Part shown: piece after piece, positions 30,415 to 42,479 of the stretch | How positions within the stretch are numbered: the stretch's first letter is position 1 | How the letters are laid out: every line of letters starts with the position of its first letter | Notes under the pieces: model-generated | What the model was told of the DNA's origin: nothing | Seen by the model: only the letters and a program-made list of their open reading frames with translations | Database searches by the model: none | Position numbers and translations under genes: made by a program | NCBI GenBank assembly: GCA_963662175.1 | Contig: OY759223.1 | Location: forward strand, 12,440,249 to 12,504,248 | Source: Aradus depressus | Lineage: Eukaryota; Arthropoda; Insecta; Hemiptera; Aradidae | DNA length: 64,000 bases | Direction: 5' to 3'

Positions 30415-30557
30415 ATATAAAGGGAGTATTAGCAGGACCAAGGTTCAGCGGTTTCTAGCCTTTTCACATATTTTGATCATCCCTCACCCCAAATTTCTTT
30501 CAAGTCATCCTTACTATATATTTTTTTAATTCACATTACCCTCTCCTAATTTTCCGC

Positions 30558-30715
30558 GATGGTATAGCAATGTGGTTCCACTGAGGTATGGAGGACGTAT
30601 AGCAATGCGGTTTCTCTGAGGTATGGAGGTCGTATAGCAATGTGGTTCCTCTGAGGTATGAAGTAAGTAGTAATAACATAGTGGTTCCTCTGAGGTATGG
30701 AGTAAGTATAACAAT
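30558..30715. repeat. Minisatellite, about 35 bp x 4
   Basis: 'ctgaggtatgga' recurs at 30581, 30616, 30651 and 30690 with 'gtatagcaatgtggttcc' between. It produces the repetitive minus-strand peptide frame here. Confidence 0.9.
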
Positions 30716-30719
30716 GACC

Positions 30720-33700
30720 TCCCCAGCTTCATCCTATGCATAGACAAAGTATAGTCCTTTCCCCTCCCCTCCCATTCCCCGCCCCTTTTCCAGAAAAATC
30801 CTTGAGGGCGCTCAACTGGGTTGAAGGAGACCTAACCAGAGAGCCCCCACTCGACCAAATTTTGTCATCCTTCTTAACCCAAAGAAGTTTCCGCTCTCCC
30901 CAACACAACAACAGTCACTTCTTAGGAACATTTCTTCTAATTTTTTATTTCTATCTAGTCTTACACACCACATCAATGATGTCCTTTAAACCTTTTTTTT
31001 CTCAAGTTGGCGTAACCAATCGCCCTTCCCAAAACTTTTGCATCTCTCAGACCCCCTCATCACATTACAGAAGCCACTATGAGGTCAACCTATACTAGAG
31101 TTGTTCACTTTGAATCACATTCAATGTACCATCCCACATCAACTCTTCACCCAATGTACCTCCCCAGCTCAACCCCTATAAGTCATCTCTCGCTTGAATC
31201 ACTTACCCAGCGCTCAACAACCACGCCACTATTTTCTTACTTTGCCCACTAGAGCTCCCAAGCTTCTAGAATTTATAGATTGCTAGATGCGACTTAAGGA
31301 AAAAAATAACTTGCCCTAACGGGGATTGAACGCGGTCCCGGCACCTTTGGCATGGGAGACAAGCAGCTAACCCCGAGACCTACCCTGTTGAAGCAGGCGA
31401 AAATCTAGGTATACAAGTCAACAGATATCTCAAGAGGCATTGTAATCCGACTAAAGATTATTTTTCTGATCACTCATACATACCCATCTCACACGATATT
31501 TTTCATTACAGTCCTACTTCCACACATCAATCATTATAAAATCATAATTCGTAAATCCTACTTCCCCAGATCAATTTTACTTCTCCTTATAAACCTGAAC
31601 AACATCAATAGGAACCCTTACACTCCATCCAAAATATTTTTTCAAGACCGGCATACATTCACTTTTACTTCCTCATACTAATTCTCCGTCAACCATCAGA
31701 ACAGCGTCATAGTCAGTCCATCTCAATTTTCTCACTTATACTTACCCACATAAATTAGATAATTTTTTACTCCAGCTTGTCTACACCCGAGCAATTTTCT
31801 TAAGATTTCATAATAGCCCATTACTTTTGACCTTAGCACCATCCTTCTTTGCCCAACTCATACAACCTCTCCTCTAGATCGTCTGACATTTTTTTCGGTC
31901 TATTCATACATTCTACGCCCACGAACCTTCCCCTATGAATCAGTCGTACTTACCCACCACAAATCACCTTCAATGTACATACCCACGCCAACACTTCCTT
32001 TAAAATCATAATTTCTCATTACAATCCTACTTCCACACATCAATCATTCTAAAATCATAACCTTTAATTATAGTTCGACTTCCTCAGACCAATTGTACTT
32101 CTTCCACTACTACAGATCCGCCTACACCTAGTTCTCGGGTCTTTCTCATATTTTATACTTAACAACATGAATTTTTTTAATTTTTTCTCGTTTTGTCCTA
32201 ACCAATTTTCGACTCTCACCTCTAACCCTTCTACTCACACACTATTCTGCTTCCACTACTACAGACCCACCCACACCACTACCCTAAGGATTTTCTTTAG
32301 ATTTCGTCATAGTCTAATCGGTACTCTTAACCTTTTCCTTAGCACCATCCTTCTTCACACGTTTCTTCGCCCAACTCCCACAATCTCTCTAGACATGATT
32401 CGTTTAACATTTTTTCATCATAACCGGGTTTACCCATACATACACCGGTATCATCCTACAGACCCATTCAACTTAGACTTTTTTATCCCTTAATTCTAGT
32501 CACCAATCTTTAGCATCATTACTCTACATACCATTTTCCTAGTACACATTAAAATGTTATTTTTGAATTAATGCCAGGGCGGTAACCTCCTTTGACCCTA
32601 CTCAATATAAACTATCAACCCAAAAACAAAGTAAATAGGTATTCCCTCCCAGCTAAATTCTCGTTCCCTCTCCTGTATAGTATACCTTAAGCTCTACAGT
32701 GAACCATCCCGACCCTAACACAATGTCTATCGCCTTATACATATTATTGTATTTATCATGGTAAGTTATATCACAAAACATTTTCCTACAACTAACATTC
32801 AACAGTACCCAAATTAAGATCAGCACACTACTCTGGATGTAGAACACATTCCCGTACATACGACATTTTCATCATACCCATTAAGATACTTGAATCTACA
32901 ACACACCTCTCCCTTGCTCTATAATACTCTTTAGGACTAGATGTACCTTTTCCGCGGTCTCATGGAGACATTCTTCGATCAACATGTGGTATATTTAACT
33001 TAAATTATTTTACATGCTGCTTTTTGTATACCTTAATTTCACTTGGACTGCTTTTCATCTCCAGCCATCGCTTGGGCTGCTTCTCGCCAACCTCTCTACA
33101 TTCACCTCATACTGAAACATACTTTATGAGGGGTACATCTCTACCAATCCTCGGTTTTACTGATTAAACACTTGTTTTCTCCTGCCACCAACAGTCTACA
33201 GTAATTGCTCTCATAGCCTTAGAGACCTCGCCCAATCCATACCAATTTGCCGCTCTTCAATTCTACTTACCATACATTATACTGAGATAGGCTTCTACAA
33301 GTATAGACCACACCTCCGTCAACATTTGATTCAAACCACTTCTATCCCAATAAACCTTTCACTGAGTCATACATACATACTAGCATACAACATCAGCCAA
33401 GGGATTTTCTTCAGAATTCATCATAACCTAACCGGCACTCTTAGCCTATTCTTTAACATGTACCAAAAAACCTCGTGATTCACACATTTCTTCAACCAAC
33501 TTATACAACCTCATCGATATTCTTACTTCAAATCCTATGATCCTAGCACCCCAGGTCTTCATTTACACCCTGTTTTATATGTATTTAAATATTTTCACAT
33601 ACCTAATCCGGCAATGACAACATCCACAGTTCTCGTCGATATTTAGATTCGCATTTCCAATGTTACTTTAGCCTCACTATATTTTTCGACTAAAACCTAA

Positions 33701-36700
33701 AGTAGGAATACATTTCAGTTACATCGATAGCTTTAATTCATACTTCATCACCAACTTCCTACCACCAATAGACCTCACCTACTGTATTACGGACATCTCA
33801 TCTAGGACTTCATACTCTTTCCTCTACAACCTATTACACACATACAACATTATATATACTAAAAACCTTGTCAGCCTATACGCATTTATTTAATTAATTA
33901 GCTTATTCCCTACCATCCTTTGACATCGCCCTAGTATGCAACAATACCATTGTAAATGTTTCATTAGGTTTTACATTTCACGTTTTCATATATATCACAG
34001 ACCACAATCATTATTGAACCCTCCCTACTACTTCACTACCTATGGATTCTGTCAATTAAACACGTACAGCACAGCCGAGTAATTCAGACCGACCTCACAC
34101 CCTCATGTGCCCTTTGCATTTTCTAATACTCTTGTATACAATACCCATAATTCCAACATCTTCCATTTATCATCTTCATTCCTAACACCTATGATCTATT
34201 CTTTTCTTTAGAACCATCTATACCCTAAAACCCCTGCTTCACACTTCACTCAACTCCCAGCACCACAACCTCTCCGAAATTTTTGTAATGTGTACTGCTG
34301 GGGAGCAGTACATCATAGTTCTCCAAAGACTTGTACTATCTTAACATAAATCATATATATCCATTTTCAACAGAATTACTAACATATATTTTACAAGATT
34401 AGATTCATAATCGTAAATCCCCGGTATTTTTCAGAGTTCTCAGAGTTATTTGACCCCAATTCGATGTCACAAGAAGCTTCAAAACAGTCTGTGTACTATT
34501 AGTTTTTCCTTGTGTATTTAATACAATAAATTCATGTATATACCTTACCGCCTCTGAAGCAGTCCTACACAAACTCCCCAATACTTGGGACATTCGGACC
34601 TGATTTCATGCTGGAAGTCTTATAAGAGTATATTAATACGTCTTCATACATCTGACAAACTTCATTTTCATAACCATCAACATTCTCCCAACATATAAAT
34701 TTCTTACCAGAACTTTCAAGAAGACCGGACCATATTCATTCGAAGCTCAACCTTATAGGATGTGTATTCACAGTATTATCATGAATAAACTGAAAACAAA
34801 TCCACTCCTTGTATGATGTGCAACTCAATGGGGATACCTAAATACCTTTCCTATCAATCCTTGGCTTAACATCTTTAAACTTCAAGTTTCACAGAATGTA
34901 ACTTAGACACAGTATTTGTGTGCTCATGGGACTGTGGAGCGGGCATTTCTCAAGTTTTAAAGTGTTTAACACAAAATCCATCTTTTGTTTTAAATTACAT
35001 ACTTTATCATCAGCTGTACCCAATATACCTCTTTTCATAAAGTATCCAGTGTTTTATTAGACATGTAGCATATTTCGATTAGTATCCTTGTAGGTCACCC
35101 ATTTTTTGACAATTGAAACTCTTATAATAACACCCTGACGTAGGTATTCATTCCAGTCACACAGCTGCAAAATTGTTTTATTCCTTTAAAAATTAACCAA
35201 CAAAACCATCCTATGCGAAGAAGTCATTGAACAATTTACCCACTTAGCCGGATAATTATTTTTTAAATGGTAAAATCTAGGCCTTGTAGGCCCCAAAACA
35301 CATCAGACCTTTACATTTATAATAAAGTAGCACAGATCCCGATAACCAAAGTAGGAACCATTATAACATCCAACTAATGCTAGAATAATATAGGCTAGGA
35401 TAAAATATATATTTTACATACTTTACAACACATCATTCGAGAACGTAACCTACCACCATACACCATTTAAATTTTTTTTACACAAACAACACATTATAGA
35501 GGTATACAACCTTATTACTACGAAACCACCGGTTCAAAACTTCAAACACATTGATACTCATCGCACTAAAACTATACATTTTTTTTAGTACAATCCATAT
35601 CATACCTTGACATAACCTTTGGCAACAACAATACTTCAAAACCCAGGTTTTGCGTTTTTCTTTAGGTCCTTTACATTACGTATTTTTCATATACATCACA
35701 GACCCCATCATTATTGAACCCTATACTCATAAAATCATTCATTAAAACTACTTCACTACCTAACTACTTTTTTTCATCTAAGCACGTACAGCACAGTCGG
35801 TAGGTTATAGTTCACACCGACCTTACTCATACAAGACACATACTTACATACATTTACATACACTTCAATTTTAATTCATACCCTATAAAATTATAACCGT
35901 CAGCCCCTGCATTATTCTCAAACTATGTCAAAAGCGCTACAAACCCACTGACTTTTTTGTTCACATGTGACACCTATTATAGTCTTATAGGCCTGCATCA
36001 AACACCATCCACACCTTACAGCGAACTCTATCACAAGTAGCTCCGTCCATCTCTTTGGCATGTGTCATATTTCGATTCATATCCTTTTTTAAGTCATTTT
36101 TCATATATGTGACTTTTTATCGCCCACATACCTGTGAAACAATTCTTTAAACATAATTTAAGTACATCAACTAATATTTTACTTATTTCATACATTCATT
36201 TCCTTTATGTCACTTAGGATGCTCCTCACCAACATCAGAGCTTTACACCAGGAGTCCCCTCAGACCTGTATCATACTAAAAATATACTTTTTACCCCCTC
36301 AAATAATTTTTCTGGTTCTGATCAGTCTTACCTACCAACAGCAATTGTTAGCTCTCTCAGGAACCATATAATTTCTCACACCATCACACATCAATTACCC
36401 CACTTATTCCAATCCTACATGTCGAAACAGAGAATATTTCCGGAGAGTCTTAACCCCAATAGGAGCCCTTGTACCGAACCTCCCATCCCTCCTTTCTAGA
36501 GGTCAGACACTTAAAATTTCTTTGACATCTACCCACTTTTTACCCCAAACCAACCTACATCCTAGTCCATCATGCATCATAACTCTAGCATAGACCACCT
36601 AATCCTTAACGCGAACTCAGGCATTTACTTTATGTCACTTCGGGTGCTTTTCACCACCCCTCGACACAGATCACGCCTGAAGTGAGCCGCTTATAGTCGA
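30720..36700. other. G-poor, C-rich plus-strand block with diverged internal repeats
   Basis: About 6 kb in which plus-strand G is scarce: in the four 60-base lines starting 31621, 32221, 33481 and 35401 I counted C:G of 18:3, 27:2, 18:2 and 14:3. Long frames are few: 120 codons at 30736-31098 and 108 codons at 32167-32493, neither with a motif I know. Landmarks recur at fixed offsets: 'ccttagcaccatcc' at 31831 and 32337, 'cacgtacagcacag' at 34061 and 35783, 'atcattattgaaccct' at about 34006 and 35707. A SINE-3 lies inside. Unclassified. Confidence 0.6.
31248..31412 (-). mobile_element. SINE-3 candidate, copy 2
   Basis: Same order as copy 1: 'gagctcccaagcttctagaa', 'aataacttgccctaacgggg', tRNA-like module on the minus strand with 'cgttcaatccccg' as B box, then 'gaaaatctaggtatacaa'. 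A tRNA-type fold is plausible, but the long body makes an SINE more likely than a functional tRNA. Confidence 0.6.
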
Positions 36701-36767
36701 ACACACCCCGATTATAGACGAGTCAAACGACCGGAGGACACCTGTTAACAACGTATACCAAGTTAAA

Positions 36768-37764
36768 CTAGATAAAAATCCAATATTTATATAAAAATGT
36801 GGAATTATACATAAATCGGACCAAAAAGTGTATAATTATTGAAAAATGTGGTGTGTTTACATAACTCAGTCAAAAAAACGTGGTAATGAGACAAATTAGA
36901 CATTATAAACTGGATAATGTTGTTACATCAACACAGCCGGCAGAAGACCTCTCCGAGATACAGTGTGCTCGGACGTATATAGTTTAAACTCTCCTCACAT
37001 CTACATTTTCTAAGGAGTTTCATAGAACTTGAAGTAAATTTTGTAACATCTACTGACTGACGATTACGAGAGATGAGGGCTGCAAAGCCGGGTTGGGGTC
37101 TCTAAACGGAGTAACTACTACAGCCGGGTTTGGGGGTCTGTATATAATATAGCTGGTGTGAGGGTCTGTACATAATATAGTCGAGGCTTATACTTACTGA
37201 CTTTTAGCAAGAGATGGGGGCTGTGTAGCCGAGCCGTGTGAGAGGCTATATGGTTGTATGCATCTCTTCCTAGATAAAAATCCAATATTTATATAAAAAT
37301 GTGGAATTATGCATAAATCGAACCAAAAAGTGTATAATTATTGAAAAATGTGGTATTTTTACATAACTCAGTCAAAAAAACGTGGTAATGAGACAAATTT
37401 GACATTATAAACTGGATAATGATGATACATCAGCACAGCCGCCAGAAGACTGCTCTCTGAGGGACAGTGTGCTCGGGCGTATACAGTTTAAACTCTCCTC
37501 GCATCTACATTTTCTACGGAGTTTCATAGAACTTGAAGTAAATTTGTAACATCTACTGACTGACTCTGACGAGAGATGAGGGCTGCAAAGCCGGGTTGGG
37601 GTCTCTAAACGGAGTAACTACTACAGCCGGGTTTGGGGGTCTGTATATAATATAGCCGGTGTGAGGGTCTGTACATAATATAGTCGAGGCTTCTACTTAC
37701 TGACTTTTGGCAAGAGATGGGGGCTGTATAGCCGAGCCGTGTGAGGGCCTGTATGCATTTCTTC
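36768..37764. repeat. 502-bp tandem duplication
   Basis: 'ctagataaaaatccaatatt' starts units at 36768 and 37270. They agree nearly throughout, with a handful of substitutions and indels. Each unit ends in G-rich 'gggtctgtatataatatag' sub-repeats, a sharp contrast to the G-poor block on its left. Confidence 0.93.
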
Positions 37765-38017
37765 TATGCGGAGTCAGAGGGATCGGGAAGGAGACACTGC
37801 TAGAATCATACAGATATCAAATTTCATAAAAACATGAGGAAAATTAGTTGAGATAGGGAGAAATTGAAACACCTCTGGCTGAGTGGTTAGCAGTGCCGGT
37901 GACCATGAAGGGAGAGCTGAATCATTCTAAGTGGAGAAGTACATTGGTAATGATTCAAAGAACAAAAATTTATATGAAAAATCTAGTTGGAGTGGAAACC
38001 TCAGGATGGTTAGCAGT

Positions 38018-38138
38018 GGTTAGGGCTGGGTTTAAGTGGTTTGAGGTGGTTGGGGCTGGGTTCAAGAGGTTTGAGGTGGTTAGGGCTGGGTTTCAATGGT
38101 TAAAGGTGATTAAGGTTGTGTTTTCAACTGGGGAGGGA
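38018..38138. repeat. Minisatellite, 30 bp x 3-4
   Basis: 'ggttagggctgggtttaag' plus 'tggtttgaggt' repeats every 30 bp, giving the periodic frame at 37893-38141 (10-residue repeats), which I do not regard as a gene. Its right part forms the left arm of the next palindrome. Confidence 0.85.
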
Positions 38139-38251
38139 TAACTACCATACGACCTGAGGCGCAAGATTGGTGGTCACCCCTCCCCAGTTGAAAACACAAC
38201 CTTAATCACCTTTAACCATTGAAACCCAGCCCTAACCACCTCAAACCTCTT
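38064..38251. repeat. Palindrome, about 76-bp arms, 36-bp spacer
   Basis: 'aagaggtttgaggtggttag...ctggggaggg' is repeated in reverse complement from 38176 ('cccctccccagttg') to 38251 with no mismatch seen. It abuts the larger palindrome. Confidence 0.92.
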
Positions 38252-38257
38252 TTATTT

Positions 38258-39620
38258 TTATTTAATGTTTAGTGTCATTCATCAAATTTACTTATAGTAA
38301 ACTAGCGGTAATACCCGGCGTTGCCCGGGGAACTTTGACTTTTCTCCCAATATCTCCTATAAGGCTATTCAGTTCCTCGACAGTACATTCATGATGTTAT
38401 AATTTTCAATTATTCATACGGAATAAGGCTTATAGTCCTTCAACTGTAGTAACGCTAGCTTTGGAGCTAAAACTAATTTATTCAAAAAGATTTCTCATTA
38501 ATCGTTGCAATGGTTTTCGAGTTACAAAGATTGCGTGAGTGGATGCTGGGATGGACCAGGGTTTGATTAAAAAATAGACCTTAACCTTCCGGTAGATAAA
38601 ACTTATCTATTCAAAAAGATTCCTCATTAATCATTGCAGTGGTTTTTGAGTTACAAAGATTGCGTGGGTGGATGCTGGGATGGACCAGATATTGAGGTAC
38701 TAATACGCCTATAACCTTCCACAGACGATGACGAACAAATTTAAAAAAAAATTAATCAAATCCATCAAGCCGTTCGTGAGTTATAGCGGTACAACGCACA
38801 GACATTTTCAGCTTAGTAGAGAATATATGGGAGAGCTACCCCAGCCACATGTGGCAGCAGTGTGGCACCAGTGTGGCCACTCATCTGTGACACCTTGACT
38901 CCCCCCACCCCTGTGTGGCACCCGTCTGAGGCTCCCCTGGGAGGGCCTCAGACGGGTGCCACACAGGGGTGGGGGGAGTCAAGGTGTCACAGATGAGTGG
39001 CCACACTGGTGCCACACTGCTGCCACATGTGGCTGGGGTAGCTCTCCCATATATTCTCTACTAAGCTGAAAATGTCTGTGCGTTGTACCGCTATAACTCA
39101 CGAACGGCTTGATGGATTTGATTAATTTTTTTTTAAATTTGTTCGTCATCGTCTGTGGAAGGTTATAGGCGTATTAGTACCTCAATATCTGGTCCATCCC
39201 AGCATCCACCCACGCAATCTTTGTAACTCAAAAACCACTGCAATGATTAATGAGGAATCTTTTTGAATAGATAAGTTTTATCTACCGGAAGGTTAAGGTC
39301 TATTTTTTAATCAAACCCTGGTCCATCCCAGCATCCACTCACGCAATCTTTGTAACTCGAAAACCATTGCAACGATTAATGAGAAATCTTTTTGAATAAA
39401 TTAGTTTTAGCTCCAAAGCTAGCGTTACTACAGTTGAAGGACTATAAGCCTTATTCCGTATGAATAATTGAAAATTATAACATCATGAATGTACTGTCGA
39501 GGAACTGAATAGCCTTATAGGAGATATTGGGAGAAAAGTCAAAGTTCCCCGGGCAACGCCGGGTATTACCGCTAGTTTACTATAAGTAAATTTGATGAAT
39601 GACACTAAACATTAAATATA
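38258..39620. repeat. Large palindrome, about 675-bp arms, 12-bp centre
   Basis: The left arm (to 38932) and right arm (from 38945) are reverse complements with no mismatch noticed except at the A/T-rich outer edge. The arm contains 'ggtaatacccggcgttgccc', a phrase common in invertebrate interspersed repeats, two direct copies of 'ttacaaagattgcgtg', and the 135-bp unit also found at 29794. The centre is tcccctgggagg. Confidence 0.95.
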
Positions 39621-40276
39621 AAAAAAACAAAATTATAAATATATACAACGAAAGCATATGGTTATGTACAAAATAATAGGTAAAAAAAAATATATGTATA
39701 ATAAAATAATAATGATCCCTGCAAATTACAATAATAATAAAGATAAAATAAAATCAACATGAAAGTCCTTCAACTGACACCTTGAAACCCCCCCGGTTGT
39801 CTGTCAACCCCATCCCTCTAACTTAATGGGGGCAGGGAAGACCGCGGGGGCTCGAGTGATCCCCCCTGCCTTCTCGCCCCGCCAATCCAGCAGTGGAGGC
39901 AGGCCAAGAAGGAGAAGAGTTGAAGGAAGGAGGATTACAAGAGGGGAGAAGCTGGTAATTTTAATACTAAAATAAAAATTTGAAATAGTATCAGTGCTGA
40001 TTAAAATAGATAATTAATTTACTAAAAATAAATTACTATAATAAATTTATGAGTAAAAATACACTGTTTTGAGAAAGTAAGTGCGTTTACACAGAGACTG
40101 GAGGATTATATTATTAGCGATATAAAGAATATTTGAGATTGATCTGAACGTTCATACAATTTCTTTTTTGTAGTGCTCTATTTATTTCCAGTTGTTTCAG
40201 TGAGTTGAGTAATGTACCTTAATTTAGGTATTGTAGTAGGTTTGCCTGTATTTAAGTCAAAAATGGTGTTTGTTTA
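39621..40276. other. Interval with a GC-rich patch at 39780-39960
   Basis: 'aacccccccggttgtctgtc' and 'gaccgcgggggctcg' lie in otherwise AT-rich sequence. No frame or RNA recognised. Confidence 0.35.
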
Positions 40277-40690
40277 TAATAATAATAATAAAATTTCCGT
40301 TAAACCAATACATGGTAATAGGATACGTCAAAAGAATTTATACAATAAGATAACTTATAAATTAGATTTATAACTACTTGAGTCTAATACACCTATGATT
40401 AGTAGTAATAACAAAACTATTAAAAAAAGTGAAATGAAATTAATAAAAACTGAACAAATAAATACTTAAAAATATATGCGTACATAAACAAAATTAATAC
40501 AAGATACGTTTATAATAAGTAGACACTTTTTTCAATTTAATAAAAATTATGATAACTCTTTTTTCAAAAAAAAACTCTTCGGAAGTGTTTTTATCCCAAC
40601 GATTCTTACGTCCCATCATCAGGTCCCAATGTGCGAGATATAGAAAAGAAAGAAAACAATTTAACTATAACAATATATGAAAAAATTATT
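40277..40690 (-). mobile_element. Non-LTR 3'-UTR repeat ('P'), copy 2
   Basis: Close match to 13831-14250 including 'ttataactacttgagtctaa' and 'gtgcgagatatagaaaag'. The minus-strand 3' end again carries a TTA repeat. The ribozyme-like core here is CTGATGA but lacks its GAAA half. Confidence 0.75.
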
Positions 40691-40854
40691 TTGATTGATG
40701 TGCAGTGAGAAAGTTGATTTTGAGTTGACTGAAGATGGTAGCAATACGGAAAGTGCTCCCACACTTATATAGACAATACTAAAAAAAAAAGTACTTTTTT
40801 CTTTATTTTTTGTTAAGTTTTACAATACGTCTGCAGAAAATGTTAATGTGTCGA

Positions 40855-40945
40855 TACTTTTGAGTGAACCCCCTTCCCTTCTGTCTTGAGTTATCGTGTT
40901 CACAGACAAACACACATTTTTTTTTTTTGAATCAGGGGTAAGTTA
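40855..40945 (-). repeat. M fragment
   Basis: 'cccccttcccttctgtctt' and 'gagttatcgtgttcacagac' are M landmarks. Confidence 0.65.
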
Positions 40946-41084
40946 ATACACTCCAGTTGATTTTGAAGGGAGAGCGACAACTTCATCGACGACGTTTTCC
41001 AATGAAGAAACAAACAAGACACAACATAAGATAAAAATCCTAATAGTTTCCTATATAGAGACAGCCAGAATTTTTTCACAATTA

Positions 41085-41310
41085 TTAATTATGGCCGGTA
41101 TCCTGTATGCAGGAGAGTTTGCCCTGTAAGGGTGGGAGACAGGTTGGGCAAATGTTACCTAGTCCCTTAAATTGCAGACGGTGTAGTGTCTGCCCTAGAT
41201 TGAGTCCCTTCAAACATCTCGGCCTCCTGTTACGATGTGGCCCTGGTACACTGTCATGTGTCCTACTGAAGAAAGACACCCTCAAATGTGGTTCAAAACG
41301 CTAACTTTAC
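41085..41310. other. Balanced-composition patch with opposed 65-codon frames, unassigned
   Basis: Both strands have 65-66-codon frames, but neither has a motif I recognise. The segment stands out from its AT-rich flanks and ends before an M copy. Confidence 0.3.
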
Positions 41311-41321
41311 TAAAACGTAGA

Positions 41322-41632
41322 AAAAATGAATCACAGGCTATGTACTTCCCCAGCGCGAAATAATCAGCTAAATTCTTGGTCTCCCTCAAAATCAATTGTT
41401 AGCGTATTCAAGTAATTCTAAAACCTGAGTTTTTGAGTTGCTCCCTTGTCTGATGCCCCTTACCTTCGTTCGATGTTGCTGAAAATTGATAGTTGCAGTC
41501 CTTAGGAGGTTTTGAGTTTAAATATAAAATTTCATGTCGATACATTCATTATATTGGCAGTTATTCGGGTTTTTGAGTTGAGCCCCCTTCTCGATTTCGC
41601 GAAAAATTATTAGGTTGTGATGTATAAAAAAA
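41322..41632 (-). repeat. M repeat, right half
   Basis: 'gaatcacaggctatgtactt', 'ttgctgaaaattgatagttg', 'catgtcgatacattcatta' in family order, then joined to repeat N. Confidence 0.85.
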
Positions 41633-41790
41633 ATACACACATTCAAATTATTAATATTTTAAAAATTAATTATATTTATTTATATAAAAAAACAAAGAAG
41701 CAACTAAATCGGTGAATAATAATATGAATGCATTTTGTTTTAAAACAACCCATGAATAAAAAACAAAACATGACCATCAGCTGTTTCTAA
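41633..41790. repeat. Repeat 'N', second copy
   Basis: See 22612-22790. The join to M is at the same point. Confidence 0.8.
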
Positions 41791-41869
41791 TCGCTAATAG
41801 GTTCTCAGATTTGAGATAGGATCAATACAACAAAAGTTATAGCCCCCCGAAGAATGTAAACTAAAGTCT

Positions 41870-42075
41870 ATAAGGAATATGTCCAAGTAATGTTTAAATC
41901 GTAACTCATAGCAACGAACTTTAAAATGGTGTTACTGAATAAAAGAATGTCAGGATTACGTTATATAAAGAGGCAAAATGAAATAATTTTGAGAAGAGGA
42001 GGGGACAGAGAGTAATCTGTGAGCGTTGTTGGTATAAGAAAGTCCTGTAATGGCCACATCACATATATTTTCTTG
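41870..42075. repeat. Repeat 'R', copy 1
   Basis: 'cgtaactcatagcaacgaac', 'gaggcaaaatgaaat', 'gcgttgttggtataagaaa' and 'taatggccacatcacata' recur, partly inverted, at 44980-45306 and 45650-45745. Confidence 0.7.
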
Positions 42076-42131
42076 TAATATACTAGACTATAATTGTGTA
42101 CTAATTAACACATGATATATAATTACATAAA

Positions 42132-42479
42132 GAGGGCGCCGGTAGCTCAGTGGTATGCGTGCTTGACTTCTGAGCTCAAGGTAGTGGGTTCGTAACCCAA
42201 CCGAGGCCCTTAGTTTATTTTAGCTGATAGGTAAAATAAACTTAAGCACGCCGTCCTTCGAATGGGACGTTAAGCGATGGTCCCGAGCCTGTACGATGTC
42301 AGCTACTCGTTAAAGACCCCTACCCTAGGTGAATAAAAATTTAGGGTAGGCAAAATTTAGGACTCCCACAGTAGAGTCGGACTCATGTCCACCAGAGTGA
42401 CGAAAGAGCGCTCTGGTAGTAAGCGATATGACCTCATAGTTAAAGCCCGGGCATGAGTCATAAAACCTAACCTAACCTA
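42132..42479 (+). mobile_element. SINE-A, full length, 'agctgatagg' subfamily
   Basis: Complete head, body and CCTAA tail. Shares 'agctgataggtaaaat' and 'gtcagctactcg' with 21719 and 45307. No clear target duplication. Confidence 0.93.

Noticed and set aside
30736..31098. 120-codon frame, one of the longest
   Set aside because: Lies in the G-poor block where stop codons are depleted by composition; no domain or start context; not called as a gene.
31310..31390. Possible functional tRNA gene on the minus strand
   Set aside because: The tRNA-like module is embedded in a longer repeat that recurs at 30231-30414, so it is better read as a SINE head.
30720..36700. Nuclear copy of mitochondrial DNA as explanation for strand skew
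   Set aside because: No mitochondrial gene motif or tRNA cloverleaf series was visible and internal duplications do not fit; I cannot exclude it without a search.
37893..38141. 82-codon frame with 10-residue repeats
   Set aside because: Produced by the 30-bp minisatellite, whose period is a multiple of three.
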